The notes under the pieces are model-generated. The model was not told the DNA's origin and did not search any database. It saw only the letters and a program-made list of their open reading frames with translations. From Rhodanobacter sp. C01 (GTDB lineage: Bacteria > Pseudomonadota > Gammaproteobacteria > Xanthomonadales > Rhodanobacteraceae), in assembly GCF_002001045.1 (NCBI RefSeq), contig NZ_MUNR01000005.1, positions 62,001 through 126,000 of the forward strand: a DNA stretch of 64,000 nt. Reading direction: 5' to 3'. Positions 24,567 through 33,295 of this stretch are shown here, piece after piece; within the stretch, counting starts at the first letter, position 1, and each line of letters opens with the position of its first letter. The position numbers and the translations under genes were made by a program.

Positions 24567-24710
24567 ATGGCGGCAGCCGCCGCGTTGCTCAGCGTTAATC
24601 CATCTATCTGCGCCAGTTGCTGTTCCAGGGTTTGGCGCAAGCGTAAGCCCTCCCGCACGCGTAACGAGTCCTGTGCTTGTTTGCTGCCCACGGCGCGTAT
24701 GCATCTACCC
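24567..24710. other. Short region after the array
   Basis: A minus-strand frame here reads like a helical protein end (VREGLRLRQTLEQQLAQIDG), without a start or domain. It could be a relic of a gene truncated at the array boundary. Nothing firm is seen. Confidence 0.25.
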
Positions 24711-26597
24711 TCAGGCGAGCTCGATGTAAGTGCTGTAGGGCACGCCATGAATCGCGGTGAACGGGGCGAAGCGCACGTCGCCCGCCTGCCACAACCCGTC
24801 GCTGCGCCGCTTCACTCCTAGCAGTTGCCCGCGGCCCAGTCTTGGCCGTTCGGCCAGGGCAAACAGCACCTGCGGTCCGCGCATCAAGGCCACCACGTCG
24901 GGGTGATGCGCGTTGATCGGAACCAGGCGCACCGTCATGGGCAACGCGAGTTCGACGCGGTCGCCATCTTTCCAGGTGCGTTCGATGACGGCGAAGCCGG
25001 ATTCTGCATCCACAGGCACCGTGGTGCCGTTGATGCGGATCTGCGGCCGGCCTTCGCCCTGCAGCGACCAGCCGGGTATGCGCAGGCGCAGGCGGAAGCG
25101 CGCGCTGCGGCTGGCCTTGAGGTCCAGGTGCACGCGACCGTCATTGGCGTAGTCGCCGCTTTGCGTGAGCGCCAGCCGTGTGCCGGTGTCGTCGATCCAG
25201 TGGCCGGTGGACGGTGTATAGAGGTTCACGTACACCCCCGCGGGGTCGCGGAAGTAGATCAGCACGTGATAGTCCGCGGCCACCTGCGGCAGCGTGCCGG
25301 AGCAGCACGGCCAGCGATCCGGGAAATACGTGCGCGCGCCCTTGAAGTTGTAATCGGAGTAGTAGAACGCGTGGCCGTCGTCCTGCAGGTGCCGGGCACC
25401 GAGCACAGTGTTGAGGAAGACCTGCTCCATGCTGTCGCCGTAACGGCCGTCACGGGTAATGCGCAACAGATAGCGGGCGAGCTTCAGGTGGGCGTAGCTG
25501 CCGCATGGCGTCTCGAACCCGCGATGGGTGGTGGTCAACGTGGTGTAGAGATCGTCGCTGTCGGGCTTGCGGAAATATTCTTCCGGCCCCCAGCCGCCGG
25601 TGGCGAAGCTCTGCGCCGCAATCATCGCGAACCCGTTGCGCGCCGCATCCAGATGCATGCGGCTGCCGGTGGCCACGTAGGCTTGTGCCGCCGAGTTGAG
25701 CGCGTTGGCATAGCTGTAGGCGTGATGGTTCGGCAGCACGTTGTTGCCAGCGGCCAGTGGCGCGAAGAACATGTCGTCGAGCAGGAACCGCTGCGCCAGC
25801 GGCAGGTAGCGCTCCCCCGCCTTGCGCTGCCATGCGAGAAACAGATTCTCGCCAAGCGTGTAGCTTTCGTCCATCAGGTACCAGCCCGAGGAGCTTTCGC
25901 CGATGGACTGCCGCCAGTGCTTCTGCGGGTCGCCGCGATCGAGCGCCCGTGGCGGCAGGTGCGGCTCGGCGACGTCGGTCGTGCGTTGCAGCAGCGAAAA
26001 GGCCGATGCCGTGCCGCAGTACGAATGCGCGTCGATCAGTCCGCAGACGATCTTGTCGTAGTTGTAGGCGGGGTAGGGAAAGTTGGCGTAGAAGCGCCCC
26101 GAGATCGCCGGCCGGTAGCCCGCGAGGATGGTCTCGACCTTGGCCTTGGCTGCCGGATCGCCCGAAGCCGCGTAACCGCGGGCCAGCGCGGAAATCCACT
26201 GGCCGAAGGCATGTCCGGGCGCAAAACCGTGCCCGCCGTAAGGGTCCTTGTTGGCCGCCCTGACCTCATCGGATACTGCGTCGTACCAGCCGCCCATCTC
26301 GGGGCCCGGTGCCGCCAGTCCGGCACGCAGGCGGTAGGGCTTGAGCAGCGAATCCACGTTCATGCGCAGCATCACGCCTTGCGTATGCTCGAACTGCGCG
26401 CGCGCCAGGCCGGGTGCAAGCTGCACATCGCCATAGGCGAACTCTTCCAGCAGGTCCGTCGGTGCGCTTGCCTTCGTGGCATGTGGCGTGGCGTTTGCCG
26501 CAAGCAGAGGAAGTGCCTGACCGTACACGGCAAGCAGGGAAGCCGTCTTGAGGAATCTCCGGCGCGAAAAGCCGGTGGGTGAATGCTCGTCGGCCAT
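24711..26597 (-). CDS. Tat-exported GH127-like glycoside hydrolase (DUF1680)
   Basis: A 628-residue exported enzyme. The N-terminus carries a twin-arginine signal (SRRRFLKTASLL). The body fits the beta-L-arabinofuranosidase family GH127 and relatives: an E-T-P-C segment near residue 361 and WPCCSG near residue 431 match the Glu/Cys residues used for catalysis and zinc binding in that family. A beta-sandwich-like C-terminal part follows (RLRLRIPGWSLQGEG). It probably trims arabinose- or related sugar-containing glycans in the periplasm. The ATG at 26597 is chosen because the Tat motif follows at once. Confidence 0.88.
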   Translation of the reverse strand: MADEHSPTGFSRRRFLKTASLLAVYGQALPLLAANATPHATKASAPTDLLEEFAYGDVQLAPGLARAQFEHTQGVMLRMNVDSLLKPYRLRAGLAAPGPEMGGWYDAVSDEVRAANKDPYGGHGFAPGHAFGQWISALARGYAASGDPAAKAKVETILAGYRPAISGRFYANFPYPAYNYDKIVCGLIDAHSYCGTASAFSLLQRTTDVAEPHLPPRALDRGDPQKHWRQSIGESSSGWYLMDESYTLGENLFLAWQRKAGERYLPLAQRFLLDDMFFAPLAAGNNVLPNHHAYSYANALNSAAQAYVATGSRMHLDAARNGFAMIAAQSFATGGWGPEEYFRKPDSDDLYTTLTTTHRGFETPCGSYAHLKLARYLLRITRDGRYGDSMEQVFLNTVLGARHLQDDGHAFYYSDYNFKGARTYFPDRWPCCSGTLPQVAADYHVLIYFRDPAGVYVNLYTPSTGHWIDDTGTRLALTQSGDYANDGRVHLDLKASRSARFRLRLRIPGWSLQGEGRPQIRINGTTVPVDAESGFAVIERTWKDGDRVELALPMTVRLVPINAHHPDVVALMRGPQVLFALAERPRLGRGQLLGVKRRSDGLWQAGDVRFAPFTAIHGVPYSTYIELA

Positions 26598-26910
26598 GTC
26601 TGTGCGGACTCCAGGACGAGGGTGATGGGAAAGCAGCGCCAGCCACATCGAACCTGGATACCGCCACGGCTCACATTTCTGCTGAACAGCTCGACTCAGG
26701 CGAATGTCTTGCGGATCGCGTCATGCCTGCTTCGCCCCATTGTCGGCCTCGACCTGGCGCCGACCATGTGCTGAATGTCACATCAAGTGAGCCGGGCACC
26801 GTTACGCCACGGCCATCCCGCGGGCCGTGGGGCCAAGAGGGTCGCTCCCTTTTTGCACGGGTACCAGCATCGACAGCCGGGCCGTGCTTTCTTTAAGCGA
26901 GGCGCATGAC
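26598..26910. other. 313-base gap with a hairpin
   Basis: No gene is seen. CCACGGCC (26807-26814) and GGCCGTGG (26823-26830) form an 8-bp hairpin, with CCCTTTTTG 20 bases later on the plus strand; it might end transcription but is not a textbook terminator. Confidence 0.4.
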
Positions 26911-28560
26911 TCAACGCACCCGCAGATAAGCACGCAGCGCCAGGTCGCCGGCGGCGCCGGGAGCATTCAGCAGTTGATCCAGCGTGGCCAGTTGCCGGTT
27001 GCAGTCGGCCGACCAATGGGCTTCGTCGGCCAGTTCACCGTGCGGGGTCCAGTGTTCCGCCTGATGCTGGCGCAAGGCGGCGGTCAGGCTGGCGCGCCAT
27101 GCAGTGGGCGGCAACTGGACGGTGTCGCTGCCGGAGAACAGGGCGAGATAGCCGGGCCCGACGGCAGCCTTGAACGCGCCGGTCTGGTTGCCAAGGCTGA
27201 TGGCGATGCCGCTGGCGTAGCGGCCGCAGGCGGACGGCGACAATCGCTGCTGCAACAACTGCAGTGTTTGTTGCTCGCTCAGCGCATAGCGGTGCACGTC
27301 CTGCGCCGAGGCATATTCGAGCTGGCGCGCGCGCGCGGTGTCGAGCGCATGCCAGAAATTGTCGTTGCGCCGTCTCGCGGCGGCACTGCGCGGATTCGGC
27401 GGCACGGCCAGATTGCCTTGCAACCAGTTCTGGTAAATCGTCGGTTGCACCACGGCGATCCGGTCGAACGCCTGCGCCAGCGCCTGGCCATGCGGGTCGT
27501 GGCGCAGTGCCTGCAGGAACTGTTCGCTTTGCCACGCATCGGCTTGCCAGCGCTGCCCGTTGGCGTCGATCGCGGTGATGATGTGATTGTCGAACAGCTC
27601 CGCGTTGTCGGGGATGTAGACGTCGTTGCCCTGTTTGGCGAACGCGAGCCGGACGAAGTCGGGGCTGGCACCGAGGGCGAGCAGCTCGTGCTTGAAGCCG
27701 TCCTGCTGCGTGGTCACGTAGTCGACCGAGCGGGCTGTCACCAGCAGCGAGCGCATCTGGTGGAAGCCGAACCACGCCTGCGGGCTAGCCCAGCGCTGGT
27801 TGGCGCCGATGAAGGCGAGCGTGCAAGCGCTGGCGCACATGCCGTCCGCCTCCACCGTGATGTTTCGATGGGCGTGCAGGAAATCGTGCAGGTCGACGCC
27901 CTCGCTGACACTGCCGCCGCGACTGGCGATGCGCAGCATGTGGATGCCGGGATGATCCGTGAAGGCCTGCTCGATCTGATCGGCGAAGCCCACGCCCATG
28001 CTGCCGGTGGCGTCGATGGCGTTGCCGTCGGGCGACACGCCGATGCGGAAGTCATTCCAGGTTCGCTGCTCCGCGGCGGCGTGCGCCATGTTGGTCAGCA
28101 CCCGGACATTGGTATGCATGCCGAAACAACCGGCGATGCAGCCGACCACCACGATGATCCGTGCGACCACGCCCCAGCCGCTGCCGCTGCGTTCGGCGGC
28201 GCGCCAGAGACCAACGTACTGCCACACGTTGATCAGGAGGCAGGTCAAGACGGCGGTCACGGTGACGGCGATCGCCCAACTCATGGGGTGACGCTGCCAG
28301 TCGAGCGCGCCCAGCCCGGCAAGCAGGATGCGGGCGATGAGCGTCACCAGCATCAAGTTGACCCAGTAGCTCAGCGCCAGCGAGAGATCCCCGTGCCAGT
28401 GCGCTGCCACATAGCCACGTCGAATCGGCGTCGCTGCTCCGGCTGGCGTATATGGCAACGGCAGCGGCGGCAGTGGTGGTGGAAGAGGTGGCGGCGTCAT
28501 CGACCAACCCGGAGTCGCCAGCGGAGTGCTGTCGTCAGCCTGACCGTCACCGGCATTCAT
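26911..28560 (-). CDS. Membrane protein with ClpP/crotonase-like serine protease domain
   Basis: A 549-residue membrane protein. A proline-rich N-terminus (PPPLPPPLPPLPLPYTPAG) is followed by about three or four membrane helices (WVNLMLVTLIARILLAGLGA; AIAVTVTAVLTCLLINVWQY; RIIVVVGCIAGCFG). The C-terminal half is soluble, with a ClpP-like core: IASRGGSVSEG, then MCASACTLAFIGA, where the Ser in ASAC is the likely nucleophile. It may be a membrane-anchored signal-peptide-peptidase-like protease. The start is uncertain: the frame is open to 28806, and 28560 is chosen because the upstream residues do not look conserved. Confidence 0.75.
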   Translation of the reverse strand: MNAGDGQADDSTPLATPGWSMTPPPLPPPLPPLPLPYTPAGAATPIRRGYVAAHWHGDLSLALSYWVNLMLVTLIARILLAGLGALDWQRHPMSWAIAVTVTAVLTCLLINVWQYVGLWRAAERSGSGWGVVARIIVVVGCIAGCFGMHTNVRVLTNMAHAAAEQRTWNDFRIGVSPDGNAIDATGSMGVGFADQIEQAFTDHPGIHMLRIASRGGSVSEGVDLHDFLHAHRNITVEADGMCASACTLAFIGANQRWASPQAWFGFHQMRSLLVTARSVDYVTTQQDGFKHELLALGASPDFVRLAFAKQGNDVYIPDNAELFDNHIITAIDANGQRWQADAWQSEQFLQALRHDPHGQALAQAFDRIAVVQPTIYQNWLQGNLAVPPNPRSAAARRRNDNFWHALDTARARQLEYASAQDVHRYALSEQQTLQLLQQRLSPSACGRYASGIAISLGNQTGAFKAAVGPGYLALFSGSDTVQLPPTAWRASLTAALRQHQAEHWTPHGELADEAHWSADCNRQLATLDQLLNAPGAAGDLALRAYLRVR

Positions 28561-28917
28561 CGACACAGGTTCCACGGTGCGAAGCAGGTGATCCACGGCA
28601 ACATGGCGCATGCCGTAGACGGCGACGGCGCCAGCAATGACCAACAGTTCATGCGCGATGCCAGCATGCGTTCCGATGCCATGCGGCCAATCCTGCGCCG
28701 CGACGGAACACTCCCCCATGGCGTGACCGCAGCTTCTTTTTAGCAGGAGCGCGACCCGCGGCGCTAGTCGTGCCGGCATCGCGACTGCCAAAGAGGGCGG
28801 AGGCAATTAATTCGGGACCATTGTCTCCGTCCCGTTCTCGGGAGGAAAACGTGGCGCGGATAAGCGTCCCATGTGCTGCGCCACGATTCGATTGTCGCAA
28901 TTTTCAAAAGGCAGCGA
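28561..28917. other. Gap between ClpP-like and SDR genes
   Basis: 357 bases. The ClpP-like frame stays open through the first 250 of them, so a longer N-terminus cannot be excluded. Otherwise no gene is seen. Confidence 0.35.
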
Positions 28918-29823
28918 TCACGTATGCGTACTGCTGCCGGAATAGTCCATATGCTCAAGATCCGCGATCAGCCCCGGCCCCGTCGGATGCCAGTCGAGCA
29001 CCTGCCGCGTCCAGGCGCTCGACGCCAGCATGTCCATGTCGGCGAACATGCCAAGCCAGCCGAAGTGATCGGCGGCTTCCTCGCGGGTGATCGATTTCAC
29101 CGGCACGTTCAGGCCGGCGCCGATGGCCTCGGCGATGTCGCGCGCCGAGATGCCTTGCTCGGCGACCGCGTGATAACGCGCACCCGGTTCGTTCCTTTCC
29201 AGCGCCAGTCGGTACAGCCGGGCCACATCGAGCACATGTGCGGCGGGCCAGCGGTTGAGCCCGTCGCCGACGTACGCGGAGACGCCCTTGGCGCGGGTCA
29301 CTTCGATCAACGGGCTGATCAATCCCTGCTTGACCGTGTCATGTACCTGCGGCAGCCGCACGACCGACACATTGACGCCGGCCGCCGACATTTCCGCGCC
29401 TGCCAGTTCCGATGCGGAGCGCGGGTTCGGGTGATCGAGATTGAAGATGGATTCGAGTGCGGGCTGGCCGTGGCTGGCACTGCCCATGCCGGTTCCGGAG
29501 GTGATCAGCAACGGGCGGTTCGAGCCGATCAGGGCCGAGCCCAATGCCTTGATCGCCTGGCGATCCTTTTCGCAGTTCGCGACGAAGTTGGCGAAGTTGT
29601 GGTTGAACGCGGTGTGGATCACCGCATCGGCCTGCGCTGCACCGCTGCGCAGGCTGTCGAGGTCCTCCAATTCCCCGCGATGCACGTCCGCTCCGGCGGC
29701 TGCGAGTGCCTTGGCGCCGGCATCCGAGCGCGTCATGCCGAGCACCTGATGGCCGGCGGCGAGCAATTCCGGTACCACTTTGGAGCCGATGAAGCCGGTC
29801 GCTCCGGTGAGGAAAATGCGCAT
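28918..29823 (-). CDS. NAD(P)-dependent SDR oxidoreductase/epimerase-like
   Basis: A 301-residue extended/atypical SDR. The Rossmann motif TGATGFIGSKVV is at the N-terminus, and the fold continues through VIHTAFNHNF and LLITSGTGMG. The usual YxxxK active site is not obvious, so it is of the atypical type related to epimerases and NmrA-like proteins. The substrate is unknown. GGAAAC lies just upstream of the ATG. Confidence 0.87.
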   Translation of the reverse strand: MRIFLTGATGFIGSKVVPELLAAGHQVLGMTRSDAGAKALAAAGADVHRGELEDLDSLRSGAAQADAVIHTAFNHNFANFVANCEKDRQAIKALGSALIGSNRPLLITSGTGMGSASHGQPALESIFNLDHPNPRSASELAGAEMSAAGVNVSVVRLPQVHDTVKQGLISPLIEVTRAKGVSAYVGDGLNRWPAAHVLDVARLYRLALERNEPGARYHAVAEQGISARDIAEAIGAGLNVPVKSITREEAADHFGWLGMFADMDMLASSAWTRQVLDWHPTGPGLIADLEHMDYSGSSTHT

Positions 29824-30005
29824 GGGGGTTTCCTGTTGTGTGGATGCGCCACCGTGCCCCAGGCGCCCATGCCTGCAAAGTAGTGACGTTATAGGGGTAT
29901 GAGAACTAACAGGATGGCCATGCGTGATCCACCCGTTGCGGGGTAACTGTCATGCCTGGGCGCGTTCGCTTATCCTCAGGTATTTCAGGCAACCGGACAC
30001 CCAAC

Positions 30006-30611
30006 ATGAATATGCATCGCTCATGCTTCACCGCCGCGCTGATCGTCGCAGCCGGTCTTTCCATCGCTCCCGTGTCTTCCGCCCGGGCTGCCACCGATCC
30101 CCTTGGCGGCAATGCCGTACCGGGCGTGTGCATGCTGTCGCGCGAGGCGGTTTTCGCGCAGGCCAAGGTCGGCCAGGCGGCGAGTCAGCGGCTGAACCAG
30201 CTGGCGACCCAGGCCCGCTCGCAACTGGACGCCCAGGGCAAGCCGCTGCAGGCGGAAGTGCAGAGTTTCCGGGAGAAGGCCGCATCGATGAGCGAGACGC
30301 AACGCAGCCAGCAGGGTGAAGCCCTGCAGATGCGTTCGCAGGCTTTCCAGGAGCAGGCGGACGAGCTCGATCAGCGTATCCAGCTGACCCGCGCCAAGGC
30401 CATGCAGACGATTGGCCAGGATGCGCAACCGGTCGCCGCCGATGCCTACAAGAGCCATCACTGCGGGCTGCTGTTGAACCGCGATGCGGTGCTGGGCGGC
30501 AACATGGACAACGACCTCACGGGCGAAGTGATCCAGGGCCTGGACCGCAAGGTCAGCACGATCGATTTCAACCTGGAGCCGTTGCCGAGCAAAGCCGCCG
30601 CCAAGCCGTGA
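30006..30611 (+). CDS. Skp/OmpH-like periplasmic protein, paralogue A
   Basis: A 201-residue exported protein: signal peptide ending SSARA (about residue 28), then a Skp-type layout with VCMLSREAVFAQAKVGQAAS, a long charged coiled-coil arm, and a C-terminal beta part ending in KVSTIDFNLEPLPS. Skp is a trimeric chaperone for outer-membrane proteins. Cys in VPGVCML and SHHCGLL are unusual for Skp. A close paralogue lies at 31453-32061. The start is taken at the first of two near ATGs (30006, 30012). Confidence 0.85.
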   Translation: MNMHRSCFTAALIVAAGLSIAPVSSARAATDPLGGNAVPGVCMLSREAVFAQAKVGQAASQRLNQLATQARSQLDAQGKPLQAEVQSFREKAASMSETQRSQQGEALQMRSQAFQEQADELDQRIQLTRAKAMQTIGQDAQPVAADAYKSHHCGLLLNRDAVLGGNMDNDLTGEVIQGLDRKVSTIDFNLEPLPSKAAAKP

Positions 30612-30649
30612 GGCAGACGCGGGCGGCCGAAAACGGCGTCGGGTTCTTT

Positions 30650-30705
30650 CATGCTTCGTTGATGCGCAGGCTTTTGCGGAAAGCCTGACGCATCAGCGAA
30701 GCATG
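30650..30705. repeat. Long imperfect hairpin between Skp-like and DUF3016 genes
   Basis: Arms 30650-30674 and 30680-30705 pair over 25 bases with one wobble and one bulged base, around the loop TGCGG. It lies about 40 bases after the Skp-like stop. It has no T-run downstream; it may stabilise the transcript end or be a REP-like unit. Confidence 0.8.
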
Positions 30706-30858
30706 CATGCAAAGACAGGGCGGATCAGGTGGAGCTTGATGGTGGCGGCTCCTGCCTGACTGCCCATTACGGCCAGACGTATACTTGTTCCCGCGATTGC
30801 ACCGCAGCCACGCGCGCCCGCGGTGGCCGCTGCCCTGTACCGTTCCGGGAGGTCCGCC

Positions 30859-31374
30859 ATGAAATCTTCCCTGCTTCCGCGCCTGCTGTGCGCTGCCTGC
30901 ATGACCCTCGCTTTCGTCATGGCGCAGGCAGCGACACCGCCGGACAACGTCGAGGTCCGCTACAAGGATCCGCAGCACTTCACCGAGGTCATGCGCAGTT
31001 CCGGGCCGCACCTGATCGACACCAGCGCGTATCTGAAGCCGCTCAAGGACTACATCGCCCAGCGTGCCTCGCGCATCCTCGCGCCGGGCCAACGGCTGGA
31101 CATCGAGGTGACCGATGTCGCCCGTGCCGGCGAATACGAGCCTTGGCGCGGCCCCCGCTTCGACGACGTGCGCATCATCAAGGACATCTATCCGCCACGC
31201 ATCGACCTGGACTTCACCTTGTACGGTGCCGACGGCAAGGTGTTGAGTGAGGGTAGCCGCAAGCTGCGCAATCCGGCTTTTCTCAACCAGATTTCCGCCA
31301 GCGATCAGGATCCGCTGCGTTACGAGAAATCGCTGATCGACGACTGGCTGCGCAAGGGCACCACCAAACTCTGA
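30859..31374 (+). CDS. Exported DUF3016 family protein
   Basis: A 171-residue protein with a signal peptide (LLCAACMTLAFVMAQA) and the DUF3016 pattern: VEVRYKDPQHFTEV, YLKPLKDYIAQRASRIL, LDIEVTDVARAGEYEPW, and a C-terminal DPLRYEKSLIDDWLRK. The function of the family is unknown; members are periplasmic and common in gammaproteobacteria. GGGAGG lies eight bases before the ATG. It sits between two Skp-like paralogues. Confidence 0.87.
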   Translation: MKSSLLPRLLCAACMTLAFVMAQAATPPDNVEVRYKDPQHFTEVMRSSGPHLIDTSAYLKPLKDYIAQRASRILAPGQRLDIEVTDVARAGEYEPWRGPRFDDVRIIKDIYPPRIDLDFTLYGADGKVLSEGSRKLRNPAFLNQISASDQDPLRYEKSLIDDWLRKGTTKL

Positions 31375-31452
31375 CGACAGGCTGGTCGGCCGTGACAAAG
31401 GTTGCAAGGACATTTTCTTCGTATTGAATCTACGGACACGAGACCACCCACC

Positions 31453-32061
31453 ATGAATCTGTATCGTTCCCTGCATGTCGCTATCCTGATCGCCGCGGCC
31501 GTTCTTTCTGCCGTTCCCGTGTCGTCTGCGCGCGCCGCCGATCTCCAGGGTAACCCCGTGCCTGGCGTGTGCCTGCTCTCGCGCGAGGCGGTCTTCGCAC
31601 AGGCGAAGGTCGGTCAGGCCGCGAGCCAGCAACTCAGCCAACTGGCCGATCAGGCGCGCAGTCAGCTGGCCAGCGAGCGCAAGCCGCTCGACGCGGATGT
31701 CCAGAGCTTCCAGCAAAAGGAGCCATCCATGAGCGAGGCGCAGCGCAAGGAACAGGGAGCGGCCCTGCAGCAACGCATGCAGACGTTGCAGACCCAGGCC
31801 GACAATCTGAATGAACGTATCCAGCTCACCCGCGCCAAGGCCATGCAGAGTATCGGCCAGGCGGCGGAGCCGATCGTCGCTGGCAGTTATGGAAGCCATC
31901 ATTGCGGACTTTTGCTCAACCGTGACTCGGTGCTCGCCGGCAACATGAGCAACGACCTGACCAGCGACGTCGTCCAGGGTCTGGATCGCAAGATCACCAC
32001 CATCGCCCTCAGCCTGGAGCCGCTGCCGAGCGGCAACGGGCCACGCGTGAACGAGAAGTAA
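31453..32061 (+). CDS. Skp/OmpH-like periplasmic protein, paralogue B
   Basis: A 202-residue paralogue of the protein at 30006-30611, with the same layout: signal peptide, VPGVCLLSREAVFAQAKVG, coiled arms (NERIQLTRAKAMQSIGQAAE) and SHHCGLLLNRDSVLAGNMSN. The two share most of their conserved blocks, including both Cys. It likely acts as an outer-membrane-protein chaperone or a derivative of one. The pair looks like a tandem duplication around the DUF3016 gene. Confidence 0.85.
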   Translation: MNLYRSLHVAILIAAAVLSAVPVSSARAADLQGNPVPGVCLLSREAVFAQAKVGQAASQQLSQLADQARSQLASERKPLDADVQSFQQKEPSMSEAQRKEQGAALQQRMQTLQTQADNLNERIQLTRAKAMQSIGQAAEPIVAGSYGSHHCGLLLNRDSVLAGNMSNDLTSDVVQGLDRKITTIALSLEPLPSGNGPRVNEK

Positions 32062-32255
32062 TCGGCGCCGGGCCGGTACATTCGAAGCAGGGTGCAGAGT
32101 GCACTTCGCCAGCTTCATGGTTGCCAGCTGGTGACTCGGCCGCGCCCGAGAGAGGGGCGCCGTCTGCAGGCAGACATTTCTGACGACCAACCGCGATGGC
32201 GGCTGGTGCTACATTGCCCCGCCTTGCCTTGTGCGATTGAAAAGCGAGCGATGTG

Positions 32256-33194
32256 ATGACAATCCCGGCCCTCTACCCGATCGGCACCCCCGGCACTCCG
32301 TGGGGACCGGCAGAAGTCGCAGCCTGGCTGTCACGGCAGACCCGTCAGCGCAGCTACGAAGCGGACGTGCTGAGCGTGCTCGAGACCTTGCGTACACGCT
32401 TCGAGCTGGAGCAATACGGCCGTCTCGATTACCCCTCCGGCAGCTACCCGCTGTTCGCGGTCAGGAGCCGCGACTGGCGTGACGAGCTTCCCTGCGTGCT
32501 GGTGACGGGTGGCGTGCATGGCTATGAAACCAGCGGCGTGCACGGTGCGCTGCAGTTCGTCGATCAGCATGCAGCAAGCTATGCCGGTCGCATCAACCTC
32601 ATCGTGGCGCCTTGCGTGAGCCCCTGGGCCTACGAACGGATTCATCGCTGGAACGCGGATGCGATCGATCCGAACCGCTCCTTCCGCGAGAACAGCCCGG
32701 CACAGGAGTCGGCGGCGCTGATGCGCCTGATTGCGCCCTTGCGCGACCGCGTGCTGGTGCATGTCGATCTGCATGAAACCACCGACAGCGACGAGTCCGA
32801 ATTTCGCCCGGCGCTGGCGGCCCGCGATGGCATGGCTTGCGAACCGGGCGAGATTCCCGATGGTTTCTATCTGGTCGACGACAGCGAACATCCGCAACCC
32901 GCATTCCAGCAGGCAGTGATCGCGGCGGTGGCGAAAGTCACCCACATCGCCCCGGCCGACAGCCATGGCGAGATCATCGGTTCACCGGTGGTCGCGCCGG
33001 GTGTCATCGAATACCCGCTCAGGCAGCTTGGCCTCTGCGCAGGCATCACCAACGCCCGCTACAAGACGACCACCGAAGTCTATCCGGACAGTCCGCGGGC
33101 AACGCCCGAGCAATGCAACGCCGCGCAGGTGGCAGCGGTTTGCGCGGCGATCGATTTCGCGCTGGCGCCCGGTGCAGGGGACTTGAGTCGGTGA
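32256..33194 (+). CDS. M14-family metallocarboxypeptidase/AstE-like
   Basis: A 312-residue zinc hydrolase. The zinc site is GGVHGYETSG (H..E) with the third ligand in VHVDLHETTDSD. The sequence DAIDPNRSFREN matches the substrate-carboxylate Arg region of M14 peptidases and aspartoacylase/succinylglutamate desuccinylase relatives. It probably cleaves a C-terminal residue or an N-acyl amino acid. The ATG at 32256 is preferred to the GTG three bases earlier. Confidence 0.85.
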   Translation: MTIPALYPIGTPGTPWGPAEVAAWLSRQTRQRSYEADVLSVLETLRTRFELEQYGRLDYPSGSYPLFAVRSRDWRDELPCVLVTGGVHGYETSGVHGALQFVDQHAASYAGRINLIVAPCVSPWAYERIHRWNADAIDPNRSFRENSPAQESAALMRLIAPLRDRVLVHVDLHETTDSDESEFRPALAARDGMACEPGEIPDGFYLVDDSEHPQPAFQQAVIAAVAKVTHIAPADSHGEIIGSPVVAPGVIEYPLRQLGLCAGITNARYKTTTEVYPDSPRATPEQCNAAQVAAVCAAIDFALAPGAGDLSR

Positions 33195-33295
33195 GGCGAG
33201 GCGCAAGCGGGACGGTCGGCTGATGCAGCATTAGCGCGTAGCGCGGAAGGATGGCTAGCCAGGGTTGCTGCTTCCCTTGCCGCGCTGGCGCCGGG

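Noticed and set aside
24825..26582. A 585-codon open frame on the plus strand
   Set aside because: It is antisense to the GH127-like gene, which has a Tat signal and family motifs; high GC keeps antisense frames open.
26827..28743. A 638-codon open frame on the plus strand
   Set aside because: It is antisense to the ClpP-like membrane protein; its composition (Arg, Gly, Val, His rich) is typical of a shadow frame.
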